64,000 nt of DNA from Segatella copri (GCF_019249795.2 NZ_CP156892.1:446660-510659); one strand, 5' to 3'. Shown: positions 52,301-61,627, numbered from the stretch's first letter. Translations and numbers: made by a program. Notes: generated by a model from the sequence alone, not told the origin.

Positions 52301-55300
52301 CATCAAGCCAAAAGACTGCCGCCTTGTATGACTGCTGGAACATTACGCTGTTCCAGCCCTGGTAATAATGCTTAGGGTCATTTACGGCATCCAAGTCCCA
52401 AGGAACAGTGAGACCACAGTCGTTGTCATAGTTCCAGACACAATCGCCATCATACCAGTGGTTGAAGTAGGCTCTCTTGTTTCCATCCGTGTCCTTGTAG
52501 AAAGACAGCATCATGTTCTTGCTTCGCTGATCGACTGCAAGGATATAATCGCTTGCGCATACATAACACAAGGTGCTGCGGACGTTGGCAAACTTGTGAA
52601 GCTCGTGCGACCACTTGGCAAGACGGTTCTCCTTTGTTCCGCTCACCGTTGCCCCATCAAGGGTGATGTCGCCATCTGCCTCTGTGAGGTCGTTGCTACA
52701 TTGCTGTGTAAACAAGAGGAAATTATAAAGGTCGTATGGAACCTTCTTCCCAGACTCATAGAGGGCATTCAAGTCATCATCGTCAGGGTATCGGCATTCA
52801 TAGTAGGAAAGCCAGACTGGCTTGCCTGTCGCCTCGTCAATCCTCATCATGTCATCCACGCTGTCCACGCCCTTCAACCAACAGAGATAATCATATTTCA
52901 GATACTCATAGCACGTCGTTGGATTGAGAACCTTTCCAGTGACAGTCCACTTTCTCGTAGCCTTGTCATAGGTCATGGAGCCAGTGGTGTCCATCCAGTT
53001 TCCACCGCTATACTTGGCGTACTTGTCATCAGAGGTGTGATAGACTGCCGTCCAGTCATATTCGGTCACTTTGTCCGCCTTGACCTCTGCAAGGCTCTTC
53101 GATGTTTCCGTTGGGTCTGCCACGGCCGTGGTCTCTATCATGGAGCCTGTTCCATCGTTCTCGATGAATATGTTGGAAGGACCGCAATACTCGGAAAGCA
53201 TGTAGATGTTTCCAGCCACGAGCGAGGAAGTGTCCTTCATCACCTCATCCTTGAAGTCCGTGAGCTTTTGGCCCTTTGCTGCCACAAGTTCCTTGAAGTC
53301 GCCATAGTTCAGGCAGTCTGCCGTATAGCCGTCAACCTTCTCGAAACCAAAGAAAGAAGGATTATTCTTGTCCACGTTGAAATTGGCCTTCGCATGGAAG
53401 TAGGCGTATGACTCATTGGTGGCATCCACGGAGTTGATGTCCGTCCTGAAAAGTGCGCAAGGAACTGAGTCGATGGATGTATTTAGTGTCTCACTTCCTT
53501 TGTATGCGTTCTGGGCTGGTGTCATATAACCTTCACCAAGGGCACGTTGGAGCTTGTTCATCAGTTCCATCGTAGCTCCATTGTTTGCGCCACCAGAGTC
53601 GGAGTAGTCCACCTTGATTGTCGCCACGTTGAACCACATGCCGTCTTCCTTCACACGAATCTTGCCCTTGGCTGCCATCTTCTCGCATAGCTTGAATTTC
53701 TCCAAGTCTTCACCTGTGAAGTCTTCCTCTGTATGGAGCAAGATGACCTTGCAGCCCTTGAACTTGCCCTTCTTGTTCTTGACAGGACGGAGTGAAGAGG
53801 TCGTGCCTTGGTTTACGGTTGGAACCATCAGCACCTTGAAGTCTTGCCATGGACGGTCTGGGAACCTGACTATCCAGTCGAAGTAAGCCTTGGTTTTCTT
53901 GTCGCCATCAAGTTTGTCCAGATAGCCAGGATAGTTCTGCTCGATGTTGTCCGTGTCGGCATTTTTAAGGAGTGTGACACAACAAAGCCCTGCATTCATG
54001 CAGGCTTGCATGGTTGGGCGGTCCTTGGTCGTTCCCTCAGCTGTCTGCGATGCCATCACCAGGTTCTTCTCATACTCACTGAGCATTTCCTTGGTGTCCT
54101 TCAAGCCCACAAGGTAGTTGTTGAGTGCCTGGCGGAAATTGAAGTATGTAGCCCATGCCGTAATCTTATACAGGTAGATGTCTGCACTGGTACCGTCGAA
54201 GTCGATGGTGTGTTCGTTTGTGGTGAACTTCCCTGCGTCATAGTAACAAGCACCAGCTTCGTCACCATTTCGGAATATCTTGATGCTTCCTATACCAGAG
54301 TATGGGGCGATGGCAGAAGGCTCTATCACGATGTCGAAGCGTGTCACCGTGTCCTGGGCGTAATACACCACGGCTGTCTGTTGCGCTCCAAGGTCATCTG
54401 GGTTGGTTGCCGTTGCGCCATCACAGGTGAAGACCAGTTTCTCACCAGTGAGATAGAAGCCCACCTTGTTGTCGCCAAGGCAGTCTATCAATTTCACGTT
54501 TCTGTCTTCCACATTCTTGACCTTGACCGTGAAGCTGATGGCCATTCCATTCTGTTCAATGCTGTTGGATGCAAAAGGCTTGTAGTCGCACACCGCCTTC
54601 ATGTTCTCAGCAATACGTAGGGACATGATGCCCTTGTCGTTGTCCGTTCCATAGGAGGAAGTACCAAAGGAATCCTTGACAAAGCCATTGGTGCTCCAGT
54701 TTGACCCTTCCACGTTGATGGAGGTCTCACCGTCCTTGATGGCCTTGTCTTCCTCGCTGTTCGAGCGTGAGTCCATGGTGATGTTGAACACTCGCTGTGT
54801 GTTCACTTCCTCCACATCGACCAGACTTCCGTCAATCACGAAGGATGCTGCCTGTGATACGGAATCCCCACATTCCACATATACGTCGATGGTCTTGGAG
54901 CCATCATGTACGCTTTCAAGCACCTGCTTGTTATACGTGTATGTCTGCGAGCGATACGCCACGCTGCTGTTCTGTACCGTTCCATCGTAAAGAATCACAG
55001 CCTTGGGGTTGTTGTCGTTGGCCACATATAGCGCATAGTCGATGGAGATTGACTCGTAGAGCTTGCGCTTGCCTTGGATTTCGTCCGTGTACCATCTTGT
55101 GGCTACAATGGGAGTGTTGTTTCCTTCCTCCACGACCATGACTGAGGTATGGAGGTAATTGCCAATGACACCGCTTCCCACATCCTCGCCATGGATTCTC
55201 AGTGGATAGGCTCCATGTGTCAGTGAAGTTCCCAGACAGTTGCGTGGGTCTATGTTGACGGAATGCGAATAAGTGTCCGTGATGATTGATGAGCCAAGTT

Positions 55301-57719
55301 CCTGCCATTGGTTGTTGATGTAGATTTCCGCAATGGCCTTGATGCCCTTGTCGCTGGCGTTGTTGGCAAACTTATACATCGGGATGCTCTTTGCGGATCC
55401 ACCGACGGAAAGCGAGGTGTTCTGCGTGAAGTTGAGGGTCTGGACGCTTGTGATGGTCACATCAACACCAGAGACATTGATGTTTCTCGAACCGTTGTTT
55501 CCTGCGTCATCGTATGCCACCAACTGGAAACGCTTGGTGGTTGCCGTCACGAAATAGGAGCTAACGTCTATGCCAAAGTCGTATGTGTCGCCCGATGCCG
55601 ACGAAGCCTTGTTGACTGAAAGGGTTTCGAGGACTTGGTTTGTGTCCCTGTCCTTCAACACGATTTTCTCTATCATGTTGTAGATCTCGCCACCTCCTTG
55701 CGTTGTGATGCTTCGGATGGCTGCCTTGATGAGCACGGTGCTTCCTGCCTTGGCATAAAGTGGTGAGCTTTCAAACTGGATGCTCACAATGGTACCAGAG
55801 CCACCACCGCTGCCTGTGCCAACAGGGAACTGTTGTTCGTCACCGATGCCCTCACCCTCTGAATTGGCAAGTTGAAGCTTGACCACTCCCTGGGTCTCGG
55901 TGTCCACCTTGATCTGTGAAGGAACGTTCTTGTATGCGCCTCCAGTGGAGAAAGCGTCCTTGCCATCCTTTTCAGGCTCATCCTTTGCCTCCATTTTAGA
56001 GCCACCGCCAAAGTCACTCCAAAGACCCACTTCGCCAATATCCGTCACCTCACCCTGGAATTGCTTGGTGTCCATTTTGTTCTCACCAGTGGAGTATGAG
56101 ATGATGAGACCCTTCTTCGCATAGATGACACCAGTCTTCTCCTGGTATTTCAGGAGGGCTGAGACAGCGGTCTCCAAAGACCAGAATTTTCCCACGTCTG
56201 GACTGCCCACAAGCTTGTCGATGATGAGGTATGTCTCGGAACCTGCTGCGAGTGAGCCAAAGTCTTTCCAGTTGTCCGTGTTGAGCCAGTTTGTCTCGGT
56301 CACGGTCTTGCCCACGTATTGGTAAGTCTTCCAAATGCTCGCTGACATCTCGAAGGAAATGATCAGACCGCTCACAGCCTTGCCTTCCTTCCATGCCACA
56401 TGAATGGCAGACATACTCTCGTTCTGGCTGTCGGAAAGTTGGTAATAGCCAGTGATTGGAACCTCGTTGGTGGCATTGAATATGCTTGCAGGGGTTGCCT
56501 TTGGAGCTATTTGCACCATGTCGTTGCCTGTCCAGATGTAAGGAACCTTTCCCATGACATCCACATAGATGACAGATTCACGAATGGTCTGCTTCACCCA
56601 TGTCGGCTTGACATCTTCTCCCACCACGAGATCCTGGAGCCTTTCCAACTGCTTGTTTTCCGATGAATATCTGTATGAGTTTACGATGGAGGCAGATGGA
56701 GTGTCCCAGTAGGACACCATGACCACATCATAGACTTCTTCTGGAAGGTGGGAGCTTGGCACTTTCTTGTTTGAGTCAAGCGGGGCGATGCCGCCTGCCT
56801 CGCCAATCTTGTCCGTGATGGCTTTCACGGTTGCCGCATTTGCCACGGCAAGGCTCTCACGGATGTTGTCTGCCAAGGCTTTGCCACCACAAAGTGTCCA
56901 TTCCGTCCATCCTTCATCCTTTGTGTGGGTTCTGGTATATTCGGAAAAGACAGTTCCGCTTGTTATCTGCTTTTCTGCATTGAGGGCGATGGAACCTCTT
57001 GCCACCTGTATGCAATATTCCTGGTCATAGCCAATGACAAACTGGCTCACCTGTATATTCACACCGTTGAGCTGCGCCCTCATCTCACCTACAAACTTGA
57101 AGTTATCGGAGGTGGCACATGCTGCATCAAGTTTGTTTTGAAGCTGGGCTTCCTTGGTGGTATCGCCATCTGTGAGATTGCCAAGCGAGACGAATGGGTC
57201 GCTCAGTGCGCTGCTGTTGTCACTGGTTCCCTGGAGTCGTTTCAAGAGTTCCGCATCACCATTTGTGCGGTTGGTCTGTTCCGTGTCGATATGGGCTTGC
57301 AAAGTTGTGTCCGCTTTGGCTCGATCAATGATTTCCTGGTCAACCTGTTGCTGTAGGGCATAGATGCTTCCAAGATTACCCATCAATAACCAAGGATCTG
57401 TGTCATTGCCCTTTTGGAAGGCATAGACATTTCCACTCTCTTGCTGGGTGGAGTTCTTTGCGTCGTATATGGCTACGAGCTGGCCAAAGCGAAGTGCCTT
57501 GCCATTGCTGCCTATAGGAGCCGTGCTGTCTGCCTTCATGGCTGCATAGCTCTTGTAAACCTGATGGATGCCAAGACCATCCGCATTCTGCTCCATATCG
57601 GCAAGGTATGCCAAAGTATCGGCATGAAGGCTGCCAACTTCCTCTGGGGAGATACTATCTACCTGCGTCTTGCGACGCAAGGTTTCTGCACGCTGTTGTA
57701 ACTTGTAGATTGATTCCAT
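49392..57719 (-). CDS. Giant phage tail/receptor-binding protein, DGR target
   Basis: 2775 residues, very long for a tail protein. The N-terminal 330 residues contain coiled-coil and phage tail-collar-like parts (YALQQQVDQEIIDRAKAD...). Ig-like segments follow. A LamG/concanavalin-like domain is at about 980-1195, and a leucine-rich-repeat-like region at about 1975-2155 (LALLDLSGC...LQELILGG...ITQLNLGN). The C-terminal domain (about 2570-2775) has WxNxxG-type strands and ends with the variable repeat (about 2726-2765) and a fixed tail IELKTA. It is predicted to bind the host surface; variation at its tip would change specificity. Confidence 0.93.
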   Translation of the reverse strand: MESIYKLQQRAETLRRKTQVDSISPEEVGSLHADTLAYLADMEQNADGLGIHQVYKSYAAMKADSTAPIGSNGKALRFGQLVAIYDAKNSTQQESGNVYAFQKGNDTDPWLLMGNLGSIYALQQQVDQEIIDRAKADTTLQAHIDTEQTNRTNGDAELLKRLQGTSDNSSALSDPFVSLGNLTDGDTTKEAQLQNKLDAACATSDNFKFVGEMRAQLNGVNIQVSQFVIGYDQEYCIQVARGSIALNAEKQITSGTVFSEYTRTHTKDEGWTEWTLCGGKALADNIRESLAVANAATVKAITDKIGEAGGIAPLDSNKKVPSSHLPEEVYDVVMVSYWDTPSASIVNSYRYSSENKQLERLQDLVVGEDVKPTWVKQTIRESVIYVDVMGKVPYIWTGNDMVQIAPKATPASIFNATNEVPITGYYQLSDSQNESMSAIHVAWKEGKAVSGLIISFEMSASIWKTYQYVGKTVTETNWLNTDNWKDFGSLAAGSETYLIIDKLVGSPDVGKFWSLETAVSALLKYQEKTGVIYAKKGLIISYSTGENKMDTKQFQGEVTDIGEVGLWSDFGGGSKMEAKDEPEKDGKDAFSTGGAYKNVPSQIKVDTETQGVVKLQLANSEGEGIGDEQQFPVGTGSGGGSGTIVSIQFESSPLYAKAGSTVLIKAAIRSITTQGGGEIYNMIEKIVLKDRDTNQVLETLSVNKASSASGDTYDFGIDVSSYFVTATTKRFQLVAYDDAGNNGSRNINVSGVDVTITSVQTLNFTQNTSLSVGGSAKSIPMYKFANNASDKGIKAIAEIYINNQWQELGSSIITDTYSHSVNIDPRNCLGTSLTHGAYPLRIHGEDVGSGVIGNYLHTSVMVVEEGNNTPIVATRWYTDEIQGKRKLYESISIDYALYVANDNNPKAVILYDGTVQNSSVAYRSQTYTYNKQVLESVHDGSKTIDVYVECGDSVSQAASFVIDGSLVDVEEVNTQRVFNITMDSRSNSEEDKAIKDGETSINVEGSNWSTNGFVKDSFGTSSYGTDNDKGIMSLRIAENMKAVCDYKPFASNSIEQNGMAISFTVKVKNVEDRNVKLIDCLGDNKVGFYLTGEKLVFTCDGATATNPDDLGAQQTAVVYYAQDTVTRFDIVIEPSAIAPYSGIGSIKIFRNGDEAGACYYDAGKFTTNEHTIDFDGTSADIYLYKITAWATYFNFRQALNNYLVGLKDTKEMLSEYEKNLVMASQTAEGTTKDRPTMQACMNAGLCCVTLLKNADTDNIEQNYPGYLDKLDGDKKTKAYFDWIVRFPDRPWQDFKVLMVPTVNQGTTSSLRPVKNKKGKFKGCKVILLHTEEDFTGEDLEKFKLCEKMAAKGKIRVKEDGMWFNVATIKVDYSDSGGANNGATMELMNKLQRALGEGYMTPAQNAYKGSETLNTSIDSVPCALFRTDINSVDATNESYAYFHAKANFNVDKNNPSFFGFEKVDGYTADCLNYGDFKELVAAKGQKLTDFKDEVMKDTSSLVAGNIYMLSEYCGPSNIFIENDGTGSMIETTAVADPTETSKSLAEVKADKVTEYDWTAVYHTSDDKYAKYSGGNWMDTTGSMTYDKATRKWTVTGKVLNPTTCYEYLKYDYLCWLKGVDSVDDMMRIDEATGKPVWLSYYECRYPDDDDLNALYESGKKVPYDLYNFLLFTQQCSNDLTEADGDITLDGATVSGTKENRLAKWSHELHKFANVRSTLCYVCASDYILAVDQRSKNMMLSFYKDTDGNKRAYFNHWYDGDCVWNYDNDCGLTVPWDLDAVNDPKHYYQGWNSVMFQQSYKAAVFWLDGNGESAVTLHDIAQDMRNAEADGMKIFSAQGCTKLWLTDRLSKWAKVISSFDGERKYIENSTAGANYYYAVHGLRLDDLPETFRKRFAYRDGYYQVGELYQNPFKMRAVGSDITINIRAAKDGFFGIGVDRADACVDSCYLKAGESYTLRSGMTATGAGTMLYVFGAKNLALLDLSGCTPKAESWDISNCEMLQELILGGEYYQTVEGSGSITQLNLGNKPFLTSIDVRNTKITSITATYCPRLKTVLAKNSLLSSIDLAETSPIETLQLPSTMTSLSFKNLPRLQYPGGLSFDGLDGVRSVLVTNSPKISSTQLLLDCINGGANIKFIRLTDVNVSGVSSILQTLKDSGAVGLDVNGTSYGESGKCSGLTGRWIMTDFISKETLETLQAYFPELNVYNSQYSGVVFDDTVNDPQNITNLDNKTGYDYSNEYKASAHVLQIWNDMKPVIGIYDQGSSKMNCIPLDESDYSKLADGRSLENTYDKGEYDAFMYIGRYWYKGINDYKHDRKYLFYSSLQTKPMSSASVTKKVKLTEIMLMAGCSVCTDSIDTNIYDDSENLKIDSSSTFVRTNASYNAYKMDVEGMKQVRWPGVTSSRIGGVFVKEDGSVIDIYNLTGMASDSDFMEGDYTFTSVPDGSKYFIFAVKVANADGEVIAVDSSELEAIEPDWVEHKPELVGIYEAAMLNGTLRSVTGVAAKLGDGNSNTYTGWTYDSEGNVQNIDPTDIADLTLHYTYKDFQNLAWLRGKGYQMIDYETSKDVANLFYALIGNRDAQAVCGYGRGVGSSSSNGWTNNYKTGYWNSIGKANSPWNNGMGNKVLGIENFLACNCEWMDNVGVNIKSFTSFKKSKMVATSGDSLDCVWHIYDPFTQTERAVQGINANGYCIGRVRFGRHADLVPTKLTSDNSKWNQNYTVIYWYNHSSGRVLYRASYYAYANGGLAYANAYYASSYSYAYIGTRLAFKGAIELKTA
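49427..49542 (-). repeat. DGR variable repeat (VR)
   Basis: It covers codons about 2726-2765 of the tail protein. Relative to the TR-coded version, eight Asn became Tyr, two Asn became Ser and one Thr became Ala; two Asn are unchanged. By base this is eight A-to-T and three A-to-G changes and no others. Eleven of the 30 template adenines are altered. Confidence 0.96.
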
Positions 57720-57722
57720 AGT

Positions 57723-58571
57723 TTATTTGTTTGATTTAAACTCACTATATTTGAATGTAACAGATACAGGAATAATAGGAAATTCATAACTATCATCATA
57801 GAAGTCTTCAGGGAAACCTCCTTCTGGCTGTAGAAGGACTACTGGAGCAACAGGCTTTGCACAAACAGCAAGTTGGTATTTCTTTCCAAGATAATCAAAT
57901 GTAGGACTGACCTTTCCTTGCAGATACTCACTATCGTTGCTGTCATCAAACTTAAAGAGTATTCCTTTTGAAAGAGCTCCATCAGAAGTGTCCCAACTCT
58001 TAGCCGATGTACTGATGTTGATTGTAAGTTGTCTGTCATTGTCTGCCTCGTTGACTTTAACCTTACCCGAATATCCATTAAAGAAGGTGACTTTTGCATT
58101 TTCCTTGATTGAGCCAAGACCAAGGGCAGAGGAAAGCAAATCCAGCAAGGGATGCAAATTATATAAATTATAGGCTTGGTCAGCACCTGTTGAATCCGTA
58201 CTCACATAAACCTCCTTGGATTGAGTGCAATTTCGATTTTGCCCATCTTCAAAAGTTCGGACATCTTCTTCCTTGTTTTTGACGCATATATATATAGGTT
58301 GATTCCAATTATCTATAGCCAAAGGAGTGTCTGGCCATGAGAGAAAGTCACCATCAACAACAAGCGTGCCTGCTGACAAGATGAATTTCGTCTGCATCTT
58401 TTCCGTGTCAATTTCAGAATTTCTAAAGTCATAGTCATCCAGGATGAAAACATTTGTCTTAACCAAGGCCAACAATAAAGGCTTGATGGTTTCGACTATC
58501 ATGTCTTGGAGTGTCTTCAAGTCATCCAAGCAAACAGGCTGACCGCCCTCACTAAAAATTAGCTTATTCAT
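57723..58571 (-). CDS. Phage tail protein, unknown family
   Basis: 282 residues, no signal or membrane segment. It has a helical N-terminus (CLDDLKTLQDMIVETIKPLLLALVK) followed by beta-rich sequence with a TFFNGYSGKVKV strand. It lies between the tail I-like gene and the giant tail protein, where tail-fibre base or adaptor proteins usually sit. It may join the fibre to the baseplate; this is from position only. It overlaps the upstream gene by 8 bp. Confidence 0.75.
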   Translation of the reverse strand: MNKLIFSEGGQPVCLDDLKTLQDMIVETIKPLLLALVKTNVFILDDYDFRNSEIDTEKMQTKFILSAGTLVVDGDFLSWPDTPLAIDNWNQPIYICVKNKEEDVRTFEDGQNRNCTQSKEVYVSTDSTGADQAYNLYNLHPLLDLLSSALGLGSIKENAKVTFFNGYSGKVKVNEADNDRQLTINISTSAKSWDTSDGALSKGILFKFDDSNDSEYLQGKVSPTFDYLGKKYQLAVCAKPVAPVVLLQPEGGFPEDFYDDSYEFPIIPVSVTFKYSEFKSNK

Positions 58572-59085
58572 AATCGTATAATTTTATGCTGTACGTGCGT
58601 CCAGCTGGTTTGTAAAACGATAACAGTTCCTTTATCCTTGTAAGGTTCTTGCCCTTGTATTTGTCTTCATTGGAGTCAAGCGATGTACAAAGAAACGTTG
58701 GAACCCATACGACGAAACTGTCTTTGTAACTGCTTTCTTCCTTGTATTTCAAAATGACACCAGTCTTTGAATCCTTGTGCAAATACTTGCATGGTGCATC
58801 CTCATGTTTGAAATGCCAATAGCTTGTCAAGTCTTCCTCTTGCGTCTCGATGTAAATTTGAAGATCTGACAGGAAGAACGCATCATTCAAGATTTTCTCC
58901 AAGTATATGACATTGGCCGTGATGTCAAGTTTTTCCGATACATTGTCACGATGCTCCATCAGTTTGTCGTAGATGAATACCAAAGGTAAGATGAGAGCCT
59001 TCAACAGGGCTATGAGAAACTTACTTCTCAAAATAGGTGGAAGTAATTGTACCACCAACTTCGTCAAGTCAATCCTGTACCACAT
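58564..59085 (-). CDS. Phage baseplate protein, tail protein I-like by position
   Basis: 173 residues. It starts with LVVQLLPPILRSKFLIALLKALILPLVFIYDKL, a pattern like the LLP start of tail protein I (gpI) proteins. It overlaps the baseplate J gene by 17 bp. In P2- and Mu-like phages gpI follows gpJ directly, and the same order is seen here. The sequence match alone is weak. Confidence 0.65.
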   Translation of the reverse strand: MWYRIDLTKLVVQLLPPILRSKFLIALLKALILPLVFIYDKLMEHRDNVSEKLDITANVIYLEKILNDAFFLSDLQIYIETQEEDLTSYWHFKHEDAPCKYLHKDSKTGVILKYKEESSYKDSFVVWVPTFLCTSLDSNEDKYKGKNLTRIKELLSFYKPAGRTYSIKLYDYE

Positions 59086-59923
59086 AATTCAATGAGTTTG
59101 TGAGACCTTCTGCGATGAAGCTACCGCCCAAGGCCGTATAGTTATTTCCTTTAATCTCTGTGTAGCTCGTGCCACCATCTTCCATGTAGGAGCATTCTCC
59201 AAGTTCCACATCGTTCACTCCATCAACATTCAGAATGGCATTTGTCAGCTTAGTCTTGTTGAAAGTTCCACCATATACGATGCCACTCAAATATGAGTTT
59301 ATGGCATTCTCCACAGGCTTGCTTCCATCGGAAATCATAGTGCCATCCGAATTGATGACCAATGGGTCAACGTAAATCTTTGCCCTGATGACAATTCTGT
59401 CAGCCTCCTTGGAACGGATGGAAAGAACCACTCCTGCGACCTTCACCCTGTTCATGTACTGTTTGAACACCGTTAAAACGTCGTTTGAAAGTGCCACAGG
59501 CTTGCCGTCCTTGTCACCGCTCACAAGTATTTGTACGCTCGTGCCCCTGTCTCTCACGGCTGCGTACTTCACCACTTGCTTGCTTTCGTCGATGTTGGCA
59601 TACATATACTGTTGGGTGGCCTCGTTCAACACAAGGCTGTCACCGTACTGGAACGCCTTGGCCATCTTGTAGTACCATGGCACAGAGGCGACCACGGCCA
59701 TGGAGACTTTTTCATCCACGTCCTTCGTATATTGCTCAAAGATGGCTTCAAGCACATGGCTACAGGCTGCCACGATGAAGAATATGATGTTCTCCAAGCT
59801 TACGGATGAAAAACAACGATTCCATGTGTCACCCTCTTTTAGCCCATATTTCTCACGGATGTTGGCATCTGCCATGAAGGCATCCGTCATCGTCTTTTTG
59901 ATTTCTGATACAGTCCTTGCCAT
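59069..59923 (-). CDS. Baseplate J-like protein
   Basis: 284 residues from the ATG at 59921-59923 (an upstream TTG overlaps the LysM gene and is less likely). Mixed alpha/beta with QILVSGDKDGKPVALSNDVLTVFKQYMNRVKVAGVVLSIRSKEADRIVIRAKIYVDP, shown here as the recognisable core of gpJ/gp47 proteins. It forms the outer baseplate ring of contractile tails. It is compactly placed between tail X and tail I. Confidence 0.85.
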   Translation of the reverse strand: MARTVSEIKKTMTDAFMADANIREKYGLKEGDTWNRCFSSVSLENIIFFIVAACSHVLEAIFEQYTKDVDEKVSMAVVASVPWYYKMAKAFQYGDSLVLNEATQQYMYANIDESKQVVKYAAVRDRGTSVQILVSGDKDGKPVALSNDVLTVFKQYMNRVKVAGVVLSIRSKEADRIVIRAKIYVDPLVINSDGTMISDGSKPVENAINSYLSGIVYGGTFNKTKLTNAILNVDGVNDVELGECSYMEDGGTSYTEIKGNNYTALGGSFIAEGLTNSLNYVVQD

Positions 59924-59924
59924 G

Positions 59925-60200
59925 TTACTCAAATTCTTGTGTAAATTCCTCGCCAAAGATTCTCAGGCGGACATTGCCGTTGTCCCTTGCGGTTGCAGGG
60001 CTTACGTCATTGTTCTTGCAATAGTTCTGCATGACTCTGTTCCATGTGCCGTCTGGAAGTTTCACCTCTGTTCCTGGCTCTGGGATGTCCGTGATGCCGA
60101 TTCCATTCTTTTGGGCGATGGCTATCATGGCTTCCCATGAGCCAAACTCCTGGATGGCGATGTCTGCCATCGTCTGTCCGTCCTTGACCTTTGCCTTCAT
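59925..60200 (-). CDS. LysM-type tail protein X-like
   Basis: 91 residues. The N-terminal LysM/gpX-like part KVKDGQTMADIAIQEFGSWEAMIAIAQKNGI fits peptidoglycan-binding baseplate or tail-tube proteins. The C-terminal 40 residues are unrecognised. It lies 3 bp after the spanin-like gene. Confidence 0.8.
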   Translation of the reverse strand: MKAKVKDGQTMADIAIQEFGSWEAMIAIAQKNGIGITDIPEPGTEVKLPDGTWNRVMQNYCKNNDVSPATARDNGNVRLRIFGEEFTQEFE

Positions 60201-60203
60201 AAC

Positions 60204-60686
60204 TTAATCTTTTTTGCCTTTCTTCACAGCGTTATATACAGAGCCACAAAGGCAAGTGAGAATAAGAAGCCAAAAGGCATAGTTCAAGATTTTGTCCATA
60301 TAGCCAGACTGAGATTTGACAATCTCTTTTTGTTCGTCTTGCCTTTGGTCATGTCGCTCGTTTGCCTTTTGCTTGTTGGTCTCATGCTGCGTCTGGGCCG
60401 TTGACTCGTTTTTGCTTGCCTTTCGGTTACGTTCCGTGCTTCGGTACTTTTCCTTGCTCAGGACGTTTCCGTCCTTGTCAAGTGTCAGCACGGTTGAATC
60501 CTTGATGTTCACGGAATCAATCACGTTCAACTCATATCGGATGATGGTGGAGTCCTTGAAAACAATGGAATCCCGAATGTTCACGGAATCCTTCAAGACA
60601 AGCTTCTGCGAAGACTCCACTTTCTTGCTCGAACCACAGGCGGCAAACATGATCACTGCCAGGAGTAAATAAATGTAATGTTTCAT
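60204..60686 (-). CDS. Probable unimolecular spanin (lipoprotein plus C-terminal helix)
   Basis: 160 residues. The N-terminal lipobox FAAC (Cys about 17) anchors it in the outer membrane. A long polar, repeat-like stalk with DSVNIRDSIVFKDSTII and a charged coiled region follows. One C-terminal transmembrane helix (about 134-153, LNYAFWLLILTCLCGSVYNAV) would sit in the inner membrane. This is the layout of u-spanins, which fuse the two membranes at lysis. It directly follows the holin and amidase genes. No sequence family is recognised. Confidence 0.65.
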   Translation of the reverse strand: MKHYIYLLLAVIMFAACGSSKKVESSQKLVLKDSVNIRDSIVFKDSTIIRYELNVIDSVNIKDSTVLTLDKDGNVLSKEKYRSTERNRKASKNESTAQTQHETNKQKANERHDQRQDEQKEIVKSQSGYMDKILNYAFWLLILTCLCGSVYNAVKKGKKD

Positions 60687-60698
60687 TTTGTCTTGTTT

Positions 60699-61142
60699 TT
60701 AGATGTCTTTGTACTCATCCTTGGCATTGAAGCAAGGGCAAGCCTTGATCCACTCATTGGGTGTTATCTTGCCATCATGGTTCAAGTCAGGGCTAAAGTC
60801 ACGATGTCCCTGGATAATCGCATTTGGATATGTCTTGCGCAATAGCTTCAAGAGGCTCACCAATGATTTCTTCTGTGCCTCTGTGCGGTTGTCCGTTGGC
60901 TTTCCGTTTGCGTCGATGCCACCGATATAGGCGATGTTGATAATCTTTGAGTTCCATCCTTTCACGCCATTGCTTACCTTCTCCACGGCCAACATCTGAT
61001 GAATCTTACCATCTGGAAGAATCACGTAATGATAGCCAGGGTATTTCCACCCCTTGCGTTTAAACTCCAGTTCGAGTTGCTTGATGGTTGTGCTTTGGCT
61101 GCCAGCCGTGCAATGGATTGCGATAAATTCTATTCTTCTCAT
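60699..61142 (-). CDS. N-acetylmuramoyl-L-alanine amidase (endolysin)
   Basis: 147 residues. Amidase_2 fold: zinc ligands His10 (FIAIHCTAG) and a second His in QGHRDFSPD, with a cysteine in ACPCF as third ligand. YHYVILPDGKIHQ and NIAYIGGID are conserved. It cuts between MurNAc and L-Ala of peptidoglycan. The start overlaps the holin stop by ATGA. Confidence 0.92.
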   Translation of the reverse strand: MRRIEFIAIHCTAGSQSTTIKQLELEFKRKGWKYPGYHYVILPDGKIHQMLAVEKVSNGVKGWNSKIINIAYIGGIDANGKPTDNRTEAQKKSLVSLLKLLRKTYPNAIIQGHRDFSPDLNHDGKITPNEWIKACPCFNAKDEYKDI

Positions 61143-61627
61143 TTTCTTTTCAATGCTTGGAGGGCGTTTTCCACATCCTCTGTTTTTACGTTCAGTTTAC
61201 TTGCGATTTCTCCCACAAGAGCCTTCTTCAGGAGTTTGAGGAACGGCATGTTCGGGAAACAGATCAGCATACTTGCGGATGTGCTCCATAGCTCCACGAG
61301 GATGATGCAAATGCAGATGGCACTTGTGGTGAGTCCGTTGCTCGCCCCGATGAGCTTGTCAATGAGGATGAAAAGCACAATTACGGAACCATACACCGCC
61401 AACTTGCTGAATGAATCCCTGGCAAGCTCGCTCTTTGTGAATCGCTTTTGCTTCAAGCTGGATGCGATTCCCCAGGCTGCGTCCATCAGCACAGCTGCCA
61501 CCGTGAAGCCCACCATCGTCTCGTAACCTGCCAAGAAATTGGCTATGATCAGGAATATGGCAAGGAGCCATCCCCACACAGTGGACAATACCACCGTCAA
61601 TTTATTCAAGAAATGTTCTAAAACCAT
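61139..61627 (-). CDS. Phage holin family protein
   Basis: 162 residues with about four hydrophobic segments (WGWLLAIFLIIANFLAG, TVAAVLMDAAWGIA, AVYGSVIVLFILID, AICICIILVELW) and a charged C-terminal helix. It forms pores that let the amidase reach peptidoglycan. It is the first gene of the lysis group, directly before the amidase. Confidence 0.88.
   Translation of the reverse strand: MVLEHFLNKLTVVLSTVWGWLLAIFLIIANFLAGYETMVGFTVAAVLMDAAWGIASSLKQKRFTKSELARDSFSKLAVYGSVIVLFILIDKLIGASNGLTTSAICICIILVELWSTSASMLICFPNMPFLKLLKKALVGEIASKLNVKTEDVENALQALKRK

Noticed and set aside
52368..53411. A 347-codon frame opposite the giant tail gene
   Set aside because: It is the mirror of a continuous 2775-residue frame, with no start signal and no domain.
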